A DNA stretch of 64,000 nucleotides from Eriocheir sinensis (lineage: Eukaryota > Arthropoda > Malacostraca > Decapoda > Varunidae), in assembly GCF_024679095.1 (NCBI RefSeq), contig NC_066513.1, positions 10,445,386 through 10,509,385 of the forward strand, read 5' to 3'. Within the stretch, counting starts at the first letter, position 1; each line of letters begins with the position of its first letter. Below, in pieces: positions 10,735 through 23,377 of the stretch. Under the pieces are notes generated by a model. That model was not told the origin of the DNA and made no database searches. It was given only the letters and a program-made list of their open reading frames with translations. The position numbers and the translations under genes are program-made.

Positions 10735-11530
10735 CTATAAATAGAGTCTGAGGATGACCTCTGCACTTTTGTTGGTTACCGTTCTGTTAATAAAGCCTAA
10801 TACCCTGTTAGCCCTATTCCTCGCACAAATACATTGCTTCCTTAGTTTTAGGTCAGAGTTCACTAACCTTCCCAAATCCCTTTCACACTCTGCTTTGCCT
10901 ATCGCTGTGGAGTCTAAACTATACCTGTGTAATGGGTTGCGTGTACCTACATTTAGTACGCTACACTTGGTGATGTTAAAATTCATCTGCCATTTCTCCT
11001 CTGCCATTTCTCCTCTGACCAAGCTGACAGTTTGTTGAGATCCTCCTGCAGTGCTTTAGCATCTTCCCTTGTTCTAATATTGCACCCTATTTTGGTGTCA
11101 TCCGCAAATTTACCTATGTCACTAGTTATCCCATTATCTATGTCATTGATGTAAATAATGAATAAAAGCGGGCGTAAAACTGAACCTTGAGGATCCCCAC
11201 TGGTAACATTACCCCATTCGGATTTTTTACCGTTAATGGTAACCCTCTGTTTCCTGTCGCTAATCCACGCCCTAATCCAATCATAAACCTTCCCTCCTAT
11301 TCCATGAGCCCTGACTTTATTTAACAGTCTCTGGTGAGGTACCTTATCGAAGGGCTTACTAAAATCAAGATAAACTACATCGTAACTTTCGTCATTGTCA
11401 GCTGCCTCGCATACTCTATTGTATTGCTGTGAGTCGTGAATTAAATTATGTCTATCAATATGGTCCCTAATACTATCTGCTATTATTGACTCGAGCCTTT
11501 TACCTATAACTGACGTCAAACTAATCGGCC
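10735..11530 (-). pseudogene. CR1-like LINE (family D) reverse-transcriptase fragment
   Basis: Minus-strand 11519-10983 encodes DVVYLDFSKPFDKVPHQRLL, GKKSEWGNVTSGDPQGSVL, FIIYINDID and KFADDTKIG, with both active-site motifs present (FADD). After a frame break at about 11000 it continues KWQMNFNITKCSVLNVG and CICARNRANRVLGFI. The canonical SGVPQGSVLGP reads SGDPQGSVLRP, an inactivating-looking change. The element is truncated at both ends. The closest window relative is the fragment at 51155-51890. Confidence 0.85.
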
Positions 11531-11778
11531 TTTAGTCTTGGGGCCTATAGTTTGGGGAAGGGGTGAGGTAGAGGAGGAGGTTAGTGATGGTGGTGGTGGT
11601 TTCCAGGGTTAGTTTTAGAGGTGCTAATAAATGTTTTAGTAGTGGTAAAAGCAGTAGTAGCATAAAAATAGGTTTTGATTATTTGAGTACCTATATATGT
11701 CTCAAGTCATTCTTAGAATGTGACATTTTGTTTTACAAATTACTTTTTTTTATGAATCTATGCTTTATATCAAGATCA

Positions 11779-11793
11779 CACACACACACACAT

Positions 11794-11867
<74 letters not shown>
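11779..11867 (+). repeat. (CA)n microsatellite
   Basis: About 44 CA dinucleotides, interrupted near the start (CATACG). Confidence 0.97.
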
Positions 11868-11869
<2 letters not shown>

Positions 11870-11870
<1 letters not shown>

Positions 11871-13182
11871 TTAATCTATAAACAAAATCCTGTTTAGAAT
11901 ATTTAACAGATTTGTATGCAAGAATATTTCAACAATTCATTATTGAAGATTTACAATAGCTGCCAACATGGTTAACTATACACCTTTATCATACATGTTT
12001 TATAAAAATAAAAATAAAATACAGGGATCAATATCAAAATGTGCATAACAGAGTTTATATGAAACGTAAGTATTCAATCTAGTATTACATAGATAAAACA
12101 ATGACCTTTTATTGTTTTCATCCAACTTCCTGCCACGTAACTTGATAGTAGCTGAGGTCAGACCCCCCGGGGGTATGACTACAGCAGAAAAACGAGCAAA
12201 CACCGACTCCACATTCCTCCCTGCCCGCCTGTACGGCAACATTATTACCAAGGTCAAGGCCGCTAATGACCGCAGCGGCAGGTGCCATTCATCCGGTACA
12301 CAGTTAGATTATTTTTACCCCCTCTGATGCTATTGTTCATGAAACTGTTCATATTTGTGGGGTATTTGCTCCCTCCCGCCTGAGGGGGGGCACAGGGGGA
12401 GTATCTAAAATTATCCGGATCTTAGCTCCCATCACTGCAAAACTTGTCTTTTGTCTCACTAATGTGCTTCGCCATCGAAGTAAAGCTTACTGATATTAAA
12501 TGAAAACTAACAACATCCTTAGGAGTTTGAGGCCGAAGCCAAAATAAAGACAAATATATATATAAAAAAAGGAGCCTGTCCCAGACAACAAAGATAGCTG
12601 GCATAAACCTACTCCATCAGAGTTATTTAAACGTTTATTCCCTAACGCCGCGGCCCCCTGCCAATCAACTCAAAGCTAGAAGTAAAGCAAGGCGGTGAGA
12701 AGGTTGCTAAATCCCCCTGATAACCACAAAAGGCTGACAAAGAGCGGTAACATAAAAAAATGGGGATGTGCTTGGTAACAGGTCAGGCAGGACAACAAGG
12801 AGACGTCTTATCGCATTACCAAGCCTCTCATGAAGCAAGGAGATCCCCCCTTCCATTATCCCCGGGCAAGGAAGTAGTATAGGGTAGCAAAGATATTTTG
12901 GGATGGGTCATGAGGTCATATGCGCTGCCAACACTAGTGAATATCAAAAAATGTCACGAGCAGAGAGGGTGCTCTAGCAGCTAGCTGATAATGGCGTTCG
13001 GCAGCCATTGCTCGTCCTCCGCCATACTTCGAGGCCATATTTAACATGGCTGCACCCAGGCCTTCATGGCGGACATCAAACAAAAACAAACACAGACTCG
13101 CGCAGAATGGAAAATACGAGGCCACAAACACGCACAGAGAGAGAAAAGCCGAGAAAACGGACACCAAACGGAGACATATAAG

Positions 13183-13188
<6 letters not shown>
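11870..13188. other. No gene seen
   Basis: No convincing exon or transposon. The stretch 12990-13080 has several GCCAT/CCAT motifs in a GC-richer patch, but nothing shows what it does. Confidence 0.45.

Positions 13189-13260
<72 letters not shown>
13189..13260 (+). repeat. (TC)n microsatellite with conserved 3' flank
   Basis: About 36 TC units. The 3' flank GAGGTGGTGGTGTCACCCTT is nearly identical to the sequence after the (TC)n at 34363-34446. The following 13261-13812 stretch has no recognised gene. Confidence 0.95.
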
Positions 13261-13261
<1 letters not shown>

Positions 13262-13810
13262 AGGTGGTGGTGTCACCCTTTCCTTAAGCCTATTCATACA
13301 TGGGTATCTGTCTAGTTTCTTCCACGAATAAGACTTGCAGTCCGCGAGAGCACATACATGTGCAGGTATGTTCCTTGCATTAGCATTGCACATTCAGAAT
13401 CCCCGCGCTATGTAACGATGTCTTCGTGTGTCTGGCCGCAGCCAGCGCCACGTTGTGGGCATCAGATTCATTAAATGCGCATATTTCACTACGCAAAGTA
13501 GGTGATGTCACTCATTCTGACTTTCATGAGGTTTCATATTTATATTTTTGCGTTTATTTCATGAAGGTATATATTCCTTTTATTAATTTCAATTTAACAA
13601 GTGACATATTGAGAGTTTCTTTCACTAAAATTTCACACAATTTTGTGAATCAGAAACCATAGAAATATCACCAGTGTGTATGAATGAATTCTAAGATAAG
13701 CACATACTTTAATTTAACTCAAGAATGTTTCGTGGGTCATATATAAATAAACAAAAAAATAAAAGTGGGCAACTGTTTACACCCACTACCCTCTCTTGAG
13801 ACAAAAACAG

Positions 13811-13812
<2 letters not shown>

Positions 13813-13901
<89 letters not shown>
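13813..13901 (+). repeat. (TC)n microsatellite plus pyrimidine-rich tract
   Basis: About 44 TC units, then a further 190 bp of irregular C/T-rich sequence up to the boundary of the long-TIR element at 14093. The other end of that element also abuts a (TC)n tract. Confidence 0.95.
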
Positions 13902-13904
<3 letters not shown>

Positions 13905-15144
13905 TATTTTCATTCTTATTTCTAACTCCTAACTTGTCTTTCTCCATTCCTTCCTTTAATTCTACTTTCCTTCCTTTCCTCCTCTCTCTCCCTTCCCTTT
14001 CTTTTTTCCTCTCTCCTTTCCTTTTCTCCCTTTCCTGTCCTTCCCTTCCTCTCTCTCCTCTCCGTTCCCCCCCGCTCCTTTCCCCGCACCCAGCCATTAC
14101 CGTCTCGATATTGAGAAGGCCTGACAGCTTGCTGGATTCTTTGGCGATGAGTCATCCAAGTAAGGCCGATTGTGTCCCGCGCTCCCCAACTAAAATGTTA
14201 TTTTTTGTGTGTTTTAATGTATATTTTTGTGTTAAATATATTTTTTCTGTGATAAATAAAGGTTTCCCAACATTAAAATCTTATAAACATCATCAAATTA
14301 GACATAAAAAAAGAGGAAATAAATAAGATATAGTATAAGGATAGGGATAAATATTCACATAAAAAATCATATAAATACATTTACAGTCGTAACAGAGTAG
14401 ACTCCTATTATTTTGATTTGTCACCGTTTCTAAATATCTCTTTGACATTCAAAACGCTCTCGTTACAATTACTATATTCAACAAGCCGATCCTCCATCCC
14501 TATACTATAGGCAACCAGTCACCTGGGCCCGTATCCTCGAGAGCTATTAACTTTTACTCTTAAAGTTACTATCAAAGTTAATAGTTTCAATTTATTAAGA
14601 GTAATAGCTATCCTTGTCAACTTTGAGTGTAAGTATTAGCAAATCCTGGCTACTATTATTTTCTTCTTCTTCTTCTTTATGGCGGGCTCGTTGCTAAGGA
14701 CGCCTCCGTGCAAAACGTAAACATCCGACATGAATTAAGTAAATATTTCAAAAGAAAAATAAAGAAAACATGTATAAATGTACAACAAAAACATAATAAA
14801 TGGCAAACACAAGAAAATATTGAGTTTTGTGGCAGATAGAAGCAGCCTCAAAGGCTGCTTTTACTCCGTCACTCGTCAATACCCTTCTCTCCCCTCCTGC
14901 GTCACGACTTGCTCTGCTGAAATTACCGCACCATAACCACGTCATCTGCCCCAATGAGCACATCTACGGGCCGGAGAACCAGCGCAGAAAAGGAGTAAGT
15001 TTAATTGGTCGCCAGATGAAACGGTCTTCTTACATCAAACTCATGAAAAAATACGTATAATCAGAGGGTGTTATGGGAAGAGTATCACCCCTGAGGATAA
15101 GAAGAGATCGTGGACTGAAGTGGCAGAAGCTGTAACAAGGTTAG

Positions 15145-16800
15145 TAATCACATATTCATGGTTCAATTAGCTTACAAACTAACCTAACCTAATCAACTGG
15201 GTATTTTTTGCATAATAACACAACCACTGACCTTCCAAACAGAACATACCTTTTTATTCTGTATCTGAATAGTTTCATTATGACCATTTCTGCCACAACC
15301 CCTTCTCCCTCAACAACCTAACATTACTAAACCTAGCCATGCCAAACCTGCCCCGTCCAACCGAACACATCCTAACTTAACATGCCAAGTTTGTTGGGGG
15401 GGAAGAGAGGGTTGGTATAGATAGTTAAGGCATATTTGCCTGTTTTTATTCTTTATTTATTTTTATTTTTTTATTTTTTTATTGTGGTGGTGGTGGTGTG
15501 GGGGGGGGGGGATGCTAGGCATGCCAGACTATGGACACTTTTACAAGTACTTTATGTCAAGACTATATGGGAATAGGTGGGTTTCGTGAGAATGGTAAAG
15601 TAAGATTAAAATAGTATATTTATAGCTTTGGTCAAACAGATTGTGGTGATATAATGTTGGATTGGAATGTACTCAAGATAATGAAATTAAGGTTAACGCT
15701 TTTATTTTTTTGTTACATATTCACATATTCATGATTCAAGTAACTTGCAAACTAACCTAACCTCGTCAAATGGGTATTTTTTGTATACAAACACAACCAC
15801 AGAGTTTCCAAACAACATACTTTTTCCTACTGCTCCACGTGAATAGCATCATCATGACCATTTCTACTGCAACCCCCACTCCCTCAACAATCTAATATAA
15901 CTAAACCAACTCCTGCTAAACCTGTCTTACCAAACACATCCTAACCTAACATGGTAGGTCCCCAAGTGCCAAACCTGCCCCGTCCTACCGAACACATCCT
16001 GACTTAACATGCCAAGTTTGTTGGGGGGGAAGAGGGGGTTGGTATCCATAGTTGAGACATATGTGCCCTTTTTTTATTCTTTCTTTCTTTCTTTATTTTA
16101 TTTTTTTATTTTTTTATTGGGCATGCCTTAGCTAGGCATGCCAGACTATGGACACTTTTACAAGTACTTTATGTCAAGACCATATGGGAATAGGTAGGTT
16201 TCGTGAGAATGGTAAAGTAAGATTAAAATGGTATATTTATAGCATTGGTCAAACAGATTATGGTGATATAATGTTAGATTGGAATGTACTCAAGATAATG
16301 AAATTAAGGTTAACGCTTTTATTTATTTTTTGTTACATATTCACATATTCATGATTCAAGTAACTTGTAAACTAACCTAATCTCGTCAAATGGGTATTTT
16401 TGTATACAAACACAACCACAGAGTTTCCAAACAGAACATACTTTTTCCTGCTGCTGCAACCCCCACTCCCTTAACAATCTAACATAACTAAACCAACTCC
16501 TGCTAAACCTGTCCTACCTTACACGTCCTAACCTAACATGGTAGGTACCCAAGTTTGTTAGGTTGGAAAGGGGGTTAGTATAAGAGAGTCAAGTCATATT
16601 TACCTGTTATTTTATTTATTCCTTATTTAGATTTTTTTTGGGGGGTGGGTGGGTTGGGCATGCCAGACTCTCAACACTTTTACAAGTATTTTATGTTAAG
16701 ACTATATCGGAATAGGTAGATTTGATGAGAATGGTAAAGTAAGATTAAAATATTATTTTGATAGCATTGGTCAAACAGTTTCTGGTGATATAATGTTAGG
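15145..16800 (+). repeat. Large imperfect tandem repeats (about 520-620 bp) in the Myb-gene intron
   Basis: A block starting CATGCCAGACTATGGACACT and running through TTACATATTCACATATTCAT, ACTAACCTAACCT and a T-rich tract recurs at about 15522, 16137 and 16662, with a partial first copy at 15145. Copies differ by small indels and base changes. There is no coding capacity. A further stretch, 16800-17630, contains no recognised gene. Confidence 0.85.
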
Positions 16801-18403
16801 TTAGAAGTACTCAAAAGAATGGAATTAAGATTAATGCTTTGATTTTTTTTGAATAGCTGTATTGTGTAATATCATCCTACTTAGAGAAAAGCATTTTAGA
16901 AAAGTAGGTAATGAAAAGTAGTATTTATGGCCATGTTCATAACAACCAAAAGTTAATGTCTTATGATGCATGTAAATAAAATACCGGTACTGATTTAGCT
17001 TTCCATCACAGCATGTATTAAATGTTATTGGAGAAGGTATGGGAAATAAATAGCATGCCACAGTGAAACGATTAAGAGACTTGCTTTACATTTATACCCT
17101 GACAGTGCCTTCCCTGGGAGTGGACCCCATACGCAGGATGACTGTGAGAGGCGTTGATACAACGTACAACAAAAATCAAAGCCTTTCATTGCCAAGTGCA
17201 AGAATGAGCAGCGGCACTGGTAATTTTTTTTAGTTGTTATGTCTTTAAATGTAAAACTTATATTAGTTAGTTTTTTATGTGCTCACAGAATGCAGCTATA
17301 CTGGCCACAATGCCTTTATTTCAGCTTAAAGTTAATAAGTTCATAGCAGTGAACTGTACATTTGATATATAAATTTTTTTGATTTTCATCTGTCAATGAC
17401 TATCAATCTATCTAAATACCTTGGCTATCTTCCCCCAATGAGGGGTTTTAGCCAAGACAGGCACACACTCACTCACACATTCACACTCATGTACACCACT
17501 CTCTCAGTTGCACAGCCCCTGAGGGAGTAAAAAAGGCCCTCACTGCCCTCACTGTATGGGGGATTAGCTGCACAGTTCAGACAGGGAACTTCCACACCAA
17601 GGCCTCACAGCATACACTGGTTTACCCCTGCCCTTTCATAACAATGACATTTCCCCTAGCACCACAGATACGCAGACATTAACTGTGGTAGATAAACTGG
17701 TGTATGACATCATAGGCTGCTAGTCTCATGTATTTGAAGGGGTACCAGAGCCATTCAGCATTGACACAGCTGATGATGTGCTAGGGATAGGACAGCAGCA
17801 ACAGCAGCAGCAGTCAAGTAGCAGTGAAATATTGACTGGCCTGTATGTTTTTGGCAAAAAACTTTTATATTCTCATTAAAACAATTTATTAATCACTCTT
17901 AAATTCATATTCTTTGTAGATACACACTTTATCAGTCAATTATTTTACATCCAATAACAAATAGTGGAATATTTCTGTTAATAAGTAATATTTCACCTTT
18001 AAGACCCTTTTTCTTCAACTACGTACCTATTTAACCCATCCGCTACGATTGGCATGGATTTGGCTTTCACTGGTAGACTGGTAACATAATAGTCCCAGGT
18101 CTTTCTCTGCCTCTGCGGTGGATAATGGAGCGTTTCCCATATGGTATTGGTATGCTGGATATCCCCTCCCAAGGTGTAGGACTACATTTTCTTCACTGAA
18201 TTGTAGCAGCCACTATTTGTTCCATTTCTGTAGTTTGGTGATGTTTTCTTGTAGGAAATCCGCAGTTAAGGGGTTAAATTATATGCATTAATCATGACTA
18301 ATATATGACGCTTTTTTTCAGCCCCGCTGCTGTATTGCTAGAGACCATCCCAGCACATTGTTCATTGCTTGTGGAAAAGATACCATCCGCTGCTCCGGCA
18401 ACA

Positions 18404-18547
18404 GCCACTGCTTCAACATCTGCTGGCCCTGTGACACCAGCCACTGCTTCATCATCTGCTGGGCCAATGACACCTGCCACAGCTTCATCATCTGCTGGCC
18501 TTATGACACCAGCCACTGCTTCATCATCTGCTGACCCAATGACACCT
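18404..18547 (+). repeat. 36-bp coding minisatellite, 4 copies
   Basis: Four units of GCCACTGCTTCATCATCTGC + TGGSCCAATGACACCW, encoding the 12-residue repeat ATASSSAGPMTP. It lies in the last Myb-gene exon and stays in frame. Confidence 0.9.
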
Positions 18548-18856
18548 GCCACTGCAAGGGATGACAATGAAGCTGCTCCACCACAGTCACCACCTACTTC
18601 ATCGGAGTTAAGAGATGCCTTTCATAGGGCAGCAGCATAAATTTTTGATGCTGGGGCTGAATATTACTGCCTCAAGGCTATGATTTTGTCACTTTTTTTA
18701 TTTTATTACTGAGGAGGTTAGGGTGGAAGGGGTGAAAAATAATCTCTGCTGTTTTTCGACAGAAATGGTTAGCAAATTCATTCAAAGCACAAAATTTACC
18801 AGAAATAAAATTGTGTGCCATTGTGAGTGGGTTCACTTGAGATTGGGCTCCAATAC

Positions 18857-19141
18857 GCCTCCGTGGTCTAGTGGTCAGCATGCCTGGCTTCTACGTGGGC
18901 CCAGGTTCGAATCCCGGCCCGGGCAGTCGGCGTGCAGCTCACCCAGCTGATCATTCTCCCTCTCGGGCTGGTCGATAAATGACTACCTGGGGAAACTGTG
19001 GTAACCAGGATGTCACACTGGCCCTGTGTCCCGGGGTAATGGGCTCCCTCCCACCACAGGCTCAAGGGCCAATGTTACGGAGATGAGCACCGTGGCCACG
19101 CACTGCTACAGCGTATGCCCCAACTTTACCTTTACCTTTAT
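18857..19141 (+). mobile_element. Full-length tRNA-derived SINE
   Basis: The head GCCTCCGTGGTCTAGTGGTC carries a Pol III A box (TGGTCTAGTGG), and GGTTCGAATCC about 50 bp later is a perfect B box. The head can be drawn as a tRNA with loop CTTCTAC (anticodon position TCT, Arg-like), but the anticodon stem is poor, so it is a SINE and not a tRNA gene. A family-specific body (CAGTCGGCGTGCAGCTCACC ... GGGGTAATGGGCTCCCTCCC) follows, and the tail is (CTTTAC)n. It was inserted inside the Harbinger element. A truncated sister lies at 8002-8117. Confidence 0.88.
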
Positions 19142-19366
19142 TGGCTCGACTGACAGGCATGGCTTTGTATGTCGAAGGTCACTGGCTGAATCCCCACAGT
19201 CAGCACTCTCTAACTTGGATTTTTCCGAGTTCCCTAAAGCCTAGATTAATTTCTCGGTGCTAAATGAGATTTGCACCGGCACCCAGTCTTGGGTGTTACA
19301 AGATACGTTGTTACAATCAGGGGCGTCATTTGGACTTCAAAAGTGGGAAGGACATTAGGGCAGACA

Positions 19367-19567
<201 letters not shown>

Positions 19568-19724
19568 ACCATCATTAGCTTATAACACCTTTAGGCACCG
19601 ATCATATTTGCATTTTATGTTGTCTGTGATGCAGGCAGGATATTCATTAGCACCTAATTAGACTCATGCTGCTCTCCAGTGCTCTCTGTTGCACTCACAA
19701 TCAGAGATGTAGTATACCTATATG

Positions 19725-20357
19725 GTAGCATTGAGTAATCTTAGGTCACTTGGTAAAGTGTTCACCTAAGTCCGACCCAAGCTGACAACATAAACCTAAG
19801 CGTATTTGCAAGCTGAGTGTTTAGAATATTGGCATAATAATAAAAGATGCTGAAAACTGGATTCCACTACTTTATTGAATATATGAATAATTATATACTG
19901 AATTTGTAATGGAGCCAAGATAAAAAAGCTATGTTTTTCAGTGGTCATACCATGATCTCATGAAAATAAATAGGTTGACATGTATAATTAATTACTACGT
20001 ATTTTGGTATGATGACCATTGCACGTTAATACCATAGCTTTGCTAGCATTGAGTAATCTTAGGTCACTTGGTAAAGTGTTCACCTAAGTCTGACCCAAGC
20101 TGACAACATAAACCTAAGCATGTTTGCAAGCAGAGTGCTTAGAATACTGGCATAATAAAAGATGCTGAAAACTAGATTCCACTACTTTATTTAATATATG
20201 AGTAATTAAATACTGAATTTGTAATGGAGCCAAGATAAAAAAGCTATGTTTTTCAGTGGTCATACCATGATCTCATGAAAATAAATAGGTTGACATATAT
20301 AATTAATTACTACGTATTTTGTTATGACGACTATTGCACGTTAATACCATAGCTTTG
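19725..20357 (+). repeat. Tandem duplication of about 317 bp
   Basis: AGCATTGAGTAATCTTAGGT through ACGTTAATACCATAGCTTTG occurs twice head to tail (about 19726-20041 and 20045-20357) with only scattered differences (a deleted AATA, GTGTTTAG/GTGCTTAG). It lies where the 3' part of the minus-strand transposase would be expected and has no coding capacity. Confidence 0.92.
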
Positions 20358-20866
20358 AATCCAATGATGAATATCTTCAAGCAAGACACAAATAGCAACA
20401 GATTGGTCAACAATTCACTCAGTAAACACAATACTCCAGAAAAGTATACACTGAATTCACAATAAAGTTGTTTTTCCACTTGGAACTTTGTAAACAGAAA
20501 CCATGTAACCTCGTTTTACTTCACTTATAAGTCATGATGTTCGCGATGTGGTCACCTCGACCTTTCGTTCCTCCTCCCTCACACTGGCAGACGTCACTAA
20601 CAAGCTTTCTTACCGCCATTATCTCAATACGAATAAGCGGCAGGAGTAATTTGTTTTCTAACTTGATTTTAAAGCAACAATAATATAAATCATATTCTAA
20701 ATTACATTTTAATGCAATTTTAATGTCATCTTTTTCATTTGCATTTCTGCTACAAATAAAAGTTTTTTTCCCATGTTTTGTTTTCCTTAACTCAAATATT
20801 TCACATTTTAATCAATAACAAAGGCATCAAACACTAATTGTATGTTCAAACTATGTTTTTTTTTTT

Positions 20867-21305
20867 TTTCTGTTCACATAAACTACTTCGTTTTCCTTTG
20901 GTGCCATTATTTTCACATGGGTGTAGTCTATCACTCCCACAACACCGGCAAGTTGGTAGAATTCTGCTTGCTTTTCACGGATCTCCACCCTTTCAAGGGG
21001 AGACTGAATAAACCTCCCGACTACCTACGGGGCACTGAGGGCGGCCAGAGTTTCCGCAATCACCCTGCTTACACTACTCTGGCTTACCCCCAAACTCATC
21101 ACTTGAACACTGCAGCATTTTTCCTGTAGCCAAGTATCTTTAAGTCAAAATCAATTTCAACCCCGGGGTGAGGGAATGCTCCCTTTGAACTGGATCTTGT
21201 AGCTCTCTTCTCACCAAATCAGTCACATACTCCATTCCTGCACGGTCTAATATGTATCTCTTGACAAGATCACCATCGTTATACAGTTCCAAAGCGTCCT
21301 ATCGA
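20867..21305 (-). pseudogene. HARBI1-like (PIF/Harbinger) transposase, N-terminal half
   Basis: A DDE nuclease that cuts and joins the transposon ends. Reading minus, 21305-21170 gives DGDLVKRYILDRAGMEYVTD and REHSLTPG, then a frame break, then GVSQSSVSRVIAETLAAL (the helix-turn-helix segment), EKQAEFYQLAG and GVIDYTHVKIMAPKENEV, ending VYVNRK at 20867. This is the canonical order for the family. GVIDYTH keeps the first catalytic Asp, but relatives have Gly after it. The second Asp (GDxGY) and Glu regions cannot be found downstream, where duplicated AT-rich sequence follows. It is a truncated, frameshifted, inactive copy. Confidence 0.8.
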
Positions 21306-21623
21306 ACTCTAATTGCGGAGGCGGGCTGGGCGAGGAAGTCCGGCGGCCATGTTGATATGGGTCTGGGTCTGGGATTCACTATTAACTTTACTATTAAGTG
21401 TTTAGAAGTCCTCGCCAGCACTCCCAAGTTAATACCAAAGTTAACAGTAGGTATTAGGCTAATAGTTGTTGAGGATACACTTGGAGACTGAAGTTAATAC
21501 TAAAGTCGAAAGTTAATACCAAGTTTAGTATTAATATTTGTCGAGGATACGGGCCCTGCTATCTGGCAACGTCTTCTTCTTTTTCCTCTTCTTTTGATAT
21601 GTAACGCTTTGTATTTCTTCTTA

Positions 21624-22530
21624 AGCTGGCGTCACACAGGGCAAATTTCTCCCAACATGTTGCTCGTTTTTGTTGGTGATATCGCCAACCAACAATGTTG
21701 TGCATCACACTGTGACCCTGAACACTGTTGTGTTAACGCCGCGCTCCAACAACAAACACCACGCCAGCATCATCTCCAGCCACTTTACCATGAATCGGAA
21801 TGATATTGAGAATTAAGAAGATTGTGCTGCTGCATTGCACATAATGAAGCATGTGCTACGACTGTAGAAACGTCAGAAGAGGCATTGGGGGCGTCCATGG
21901 CTAGTTTGTTAAACTTTGTTTATATCTCGCGCCTTGTACAGACTCCACCCCGGGCGGGAACCGGGCCGGAGTTGCCAGATTCTTTTGACGATAAGTAGCC
22001 TACTCACACATAAGTAGCCTACTCACACATCAAAAAGTACCGGATTTCAACATGAAGTAGCCCAACACATTTCAGAATTACTCAAAATTTAAGTAGCAAG
22101 TAGTGGATTAAAAAGTTAAGTAGCGTATAGCCTTCATAAGTCGCCCAATCCGCTACATTTCGCCCAATCTGGCAACTCCATGGCCCCGGTGCCGGGGGCG
22201 GCGACCCAACATACAGTCAGTTAAGTGTTATAAATAACTTTACACAGTGGGCAAATAAATCACAAACGCTTACTTGCACATGTACGTCGGTTTTTGGAGT
22301 TTTACCGTTGACACTTTGAGTAAATATGGACGATGAGTGATTTTCAATGTACATTTACAGCTTATACCACGAATGCCATTTGACCCCGTTTCCTCCCAAC
22401 CAGTCTGACGTCACATCTGTTGTCCATTTTTCCCGACCCGTCAGATCTTGTTGGTTGTTATTCGTTTTGCCCAACAGCCAACAAAAACGACCAACATGTT
22501 GGTCGAAATTTGCCCTGTGTGACGCCAGCT
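21624..22530. mobile_element. 907-bp MITE with TTA target duplication
   Basis: Ends AGCTGGCGTCACACAGGGCA (left) and its reverse complement (right) form the TIR, which continues imperfectly through CCAACATGTTG and TTTTTGTTGG. TTA flanks both sides (21621-21623, 22531-22533). It interrupts a minus-strand LINE tail whose intact relative at 10560-10620 shows the empty site (CCTTAGGTCC in reverse complement). The TTA duplication and TIR sequence suggest a Harbinger/ISL2EU-like origin. There is no coding capacity. Confidence 0.82.
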
Positions 22531-22533
22531 TTA

Positions 22534-22680
22534 GGTCCTCCTCCTCTCGTTCCTCTTTTCTTCTTATTCACACACGTTCCTTTTCAGTATTATGTAACTT
22601 ACTCACGCATTTGTTCACGCATTTGTTCACGCATTTGTTCATTCTTCTTCTTCTTTTGACCTTTAAAGGTTTGTAGCACT
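22534..22680 (-). mobile_element. LINE 3' tail, same family as 9895-10625
   Basis: In reverse complement this reads TCAAAAGAAGAAGAAG-type tail, GTGTGTGAATAAGAAGAAAA and GAACGAGAGGAGGAGGACCT, matching the 3' UTR at 10540-10620. Its other half lies left of the MITE (21565-21620). A 12-bp direct repeat (ACGCATTTGTTC, three copies, about 22595-22640) separates two tail-like units. Confidence 0.7.
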
Positions 22681-23294
22681 TCTTAAATCCTCCTTCTCAA
22701 CACTTCTATACTTCACACGATGCACTAGTCACTTCACAGTGCACACTTATACATTTCACGCTGAAGCTAGGTGTTTTTCTGTTCTATTCTTCCCCTGACT
22801 TTGCTTTTCTATGCACTTTTGTTAATAGTTTCCACTAATACGGAGTTGTAGCAGTCGTAGTTGCCAGATACCAGGTGACTGAGTTGTCTAGTATAGGGAT
22901 GGAGGATCGGCTTGTTGATTAATAGTAAATATAACGACAGCGTTATGAATGTCAAAAAGAGATGTTTAGAAACGGTGACAAATCAGTCTAATAGGAGTAC
23001 CCAGCTACGACTGTCAATGTATTTATATGATTTTTTATGTGAATATTTCTCCCTCTCCTTATACTATATCTTATCTATTTCCTCTTTGTTATGTCTGATT
23101 TGATGATGCTTATAAGATATTAATGTTGGAAAATCTTTATTTATCACAGAAAAAATATATCTTCCACAAAGACATGCATTAAAACACAATAAAATAACTT
23201 TAGTTGGAGAGCGCGGGACACTCTCGGCCTAAGTTGGATGACTCATATTTTGTGCTGTCAGGCCTTCTCAATATCGAGACGGCAATGACCCAAT

Positions 23295-23298
<4 letters not shown>

Positions 23299-23372
<74 letters not shown>
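23299..23372 (+). repeat. (TC)n microsatellite
   Basis: About 37 TC units immediately outside the right end of the long-TIR element. Confidence 0.97.

Positions 23373-23377
<5 letters not shown>

Larger units (their letters stand above)
14962..18640 (+). pseudogene. Harbinger accessory Myb/SANT DNA-binding protein, multi-exon
   Basis: In this superfamily the partner of the transposase is a Myb/SANT-type protein that binds the transposon ends and helps nuclear import. Here 14990-15139 encodes KFNWSPDETVFLHQTHEK, then a linker and SWTEVAEAVTR: the aromatic spacing of a Myb/SANT-like helix bundle. It ends at a donor (AAG|GTTAGT). A short upstream ATG frame (14957) is one base out of frame. A later exon (about 17640-17850) reads LTVVDKLVYDIIG, an in-frame TAG, HVFEGVPEPFSIDTADDVLG and a seven-Gln run. 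The last exon follows a perfect acceptor (CTTTTTTTCAG, ending 18321), holds a 12-aa repeat and ends at 18640. The middle exon is not certain. The stop and frameshift suggest an inactive copy. Confidence 0.65.

Noticed and set aside
10730..10745. CTATAAATAG as a TATA box of a host gene
   Set aside because: No exon with a convincing start follows; it lies beside a LINE fragment.
13786..14326. Long Ser/Leu and Arg/Glu repeat frames
   Set aside because: Translation of (TC)n/(GA)n; the same applies at 13046-13393, 30531-30905 and 42339-42710.
18857..18926. Functional tRNA-Arg gene
   Set aside because: A and B boxes are good, but the anticodon stem is mispaired and the head is followed by a SINE body and tail that recur at 8002-8117.
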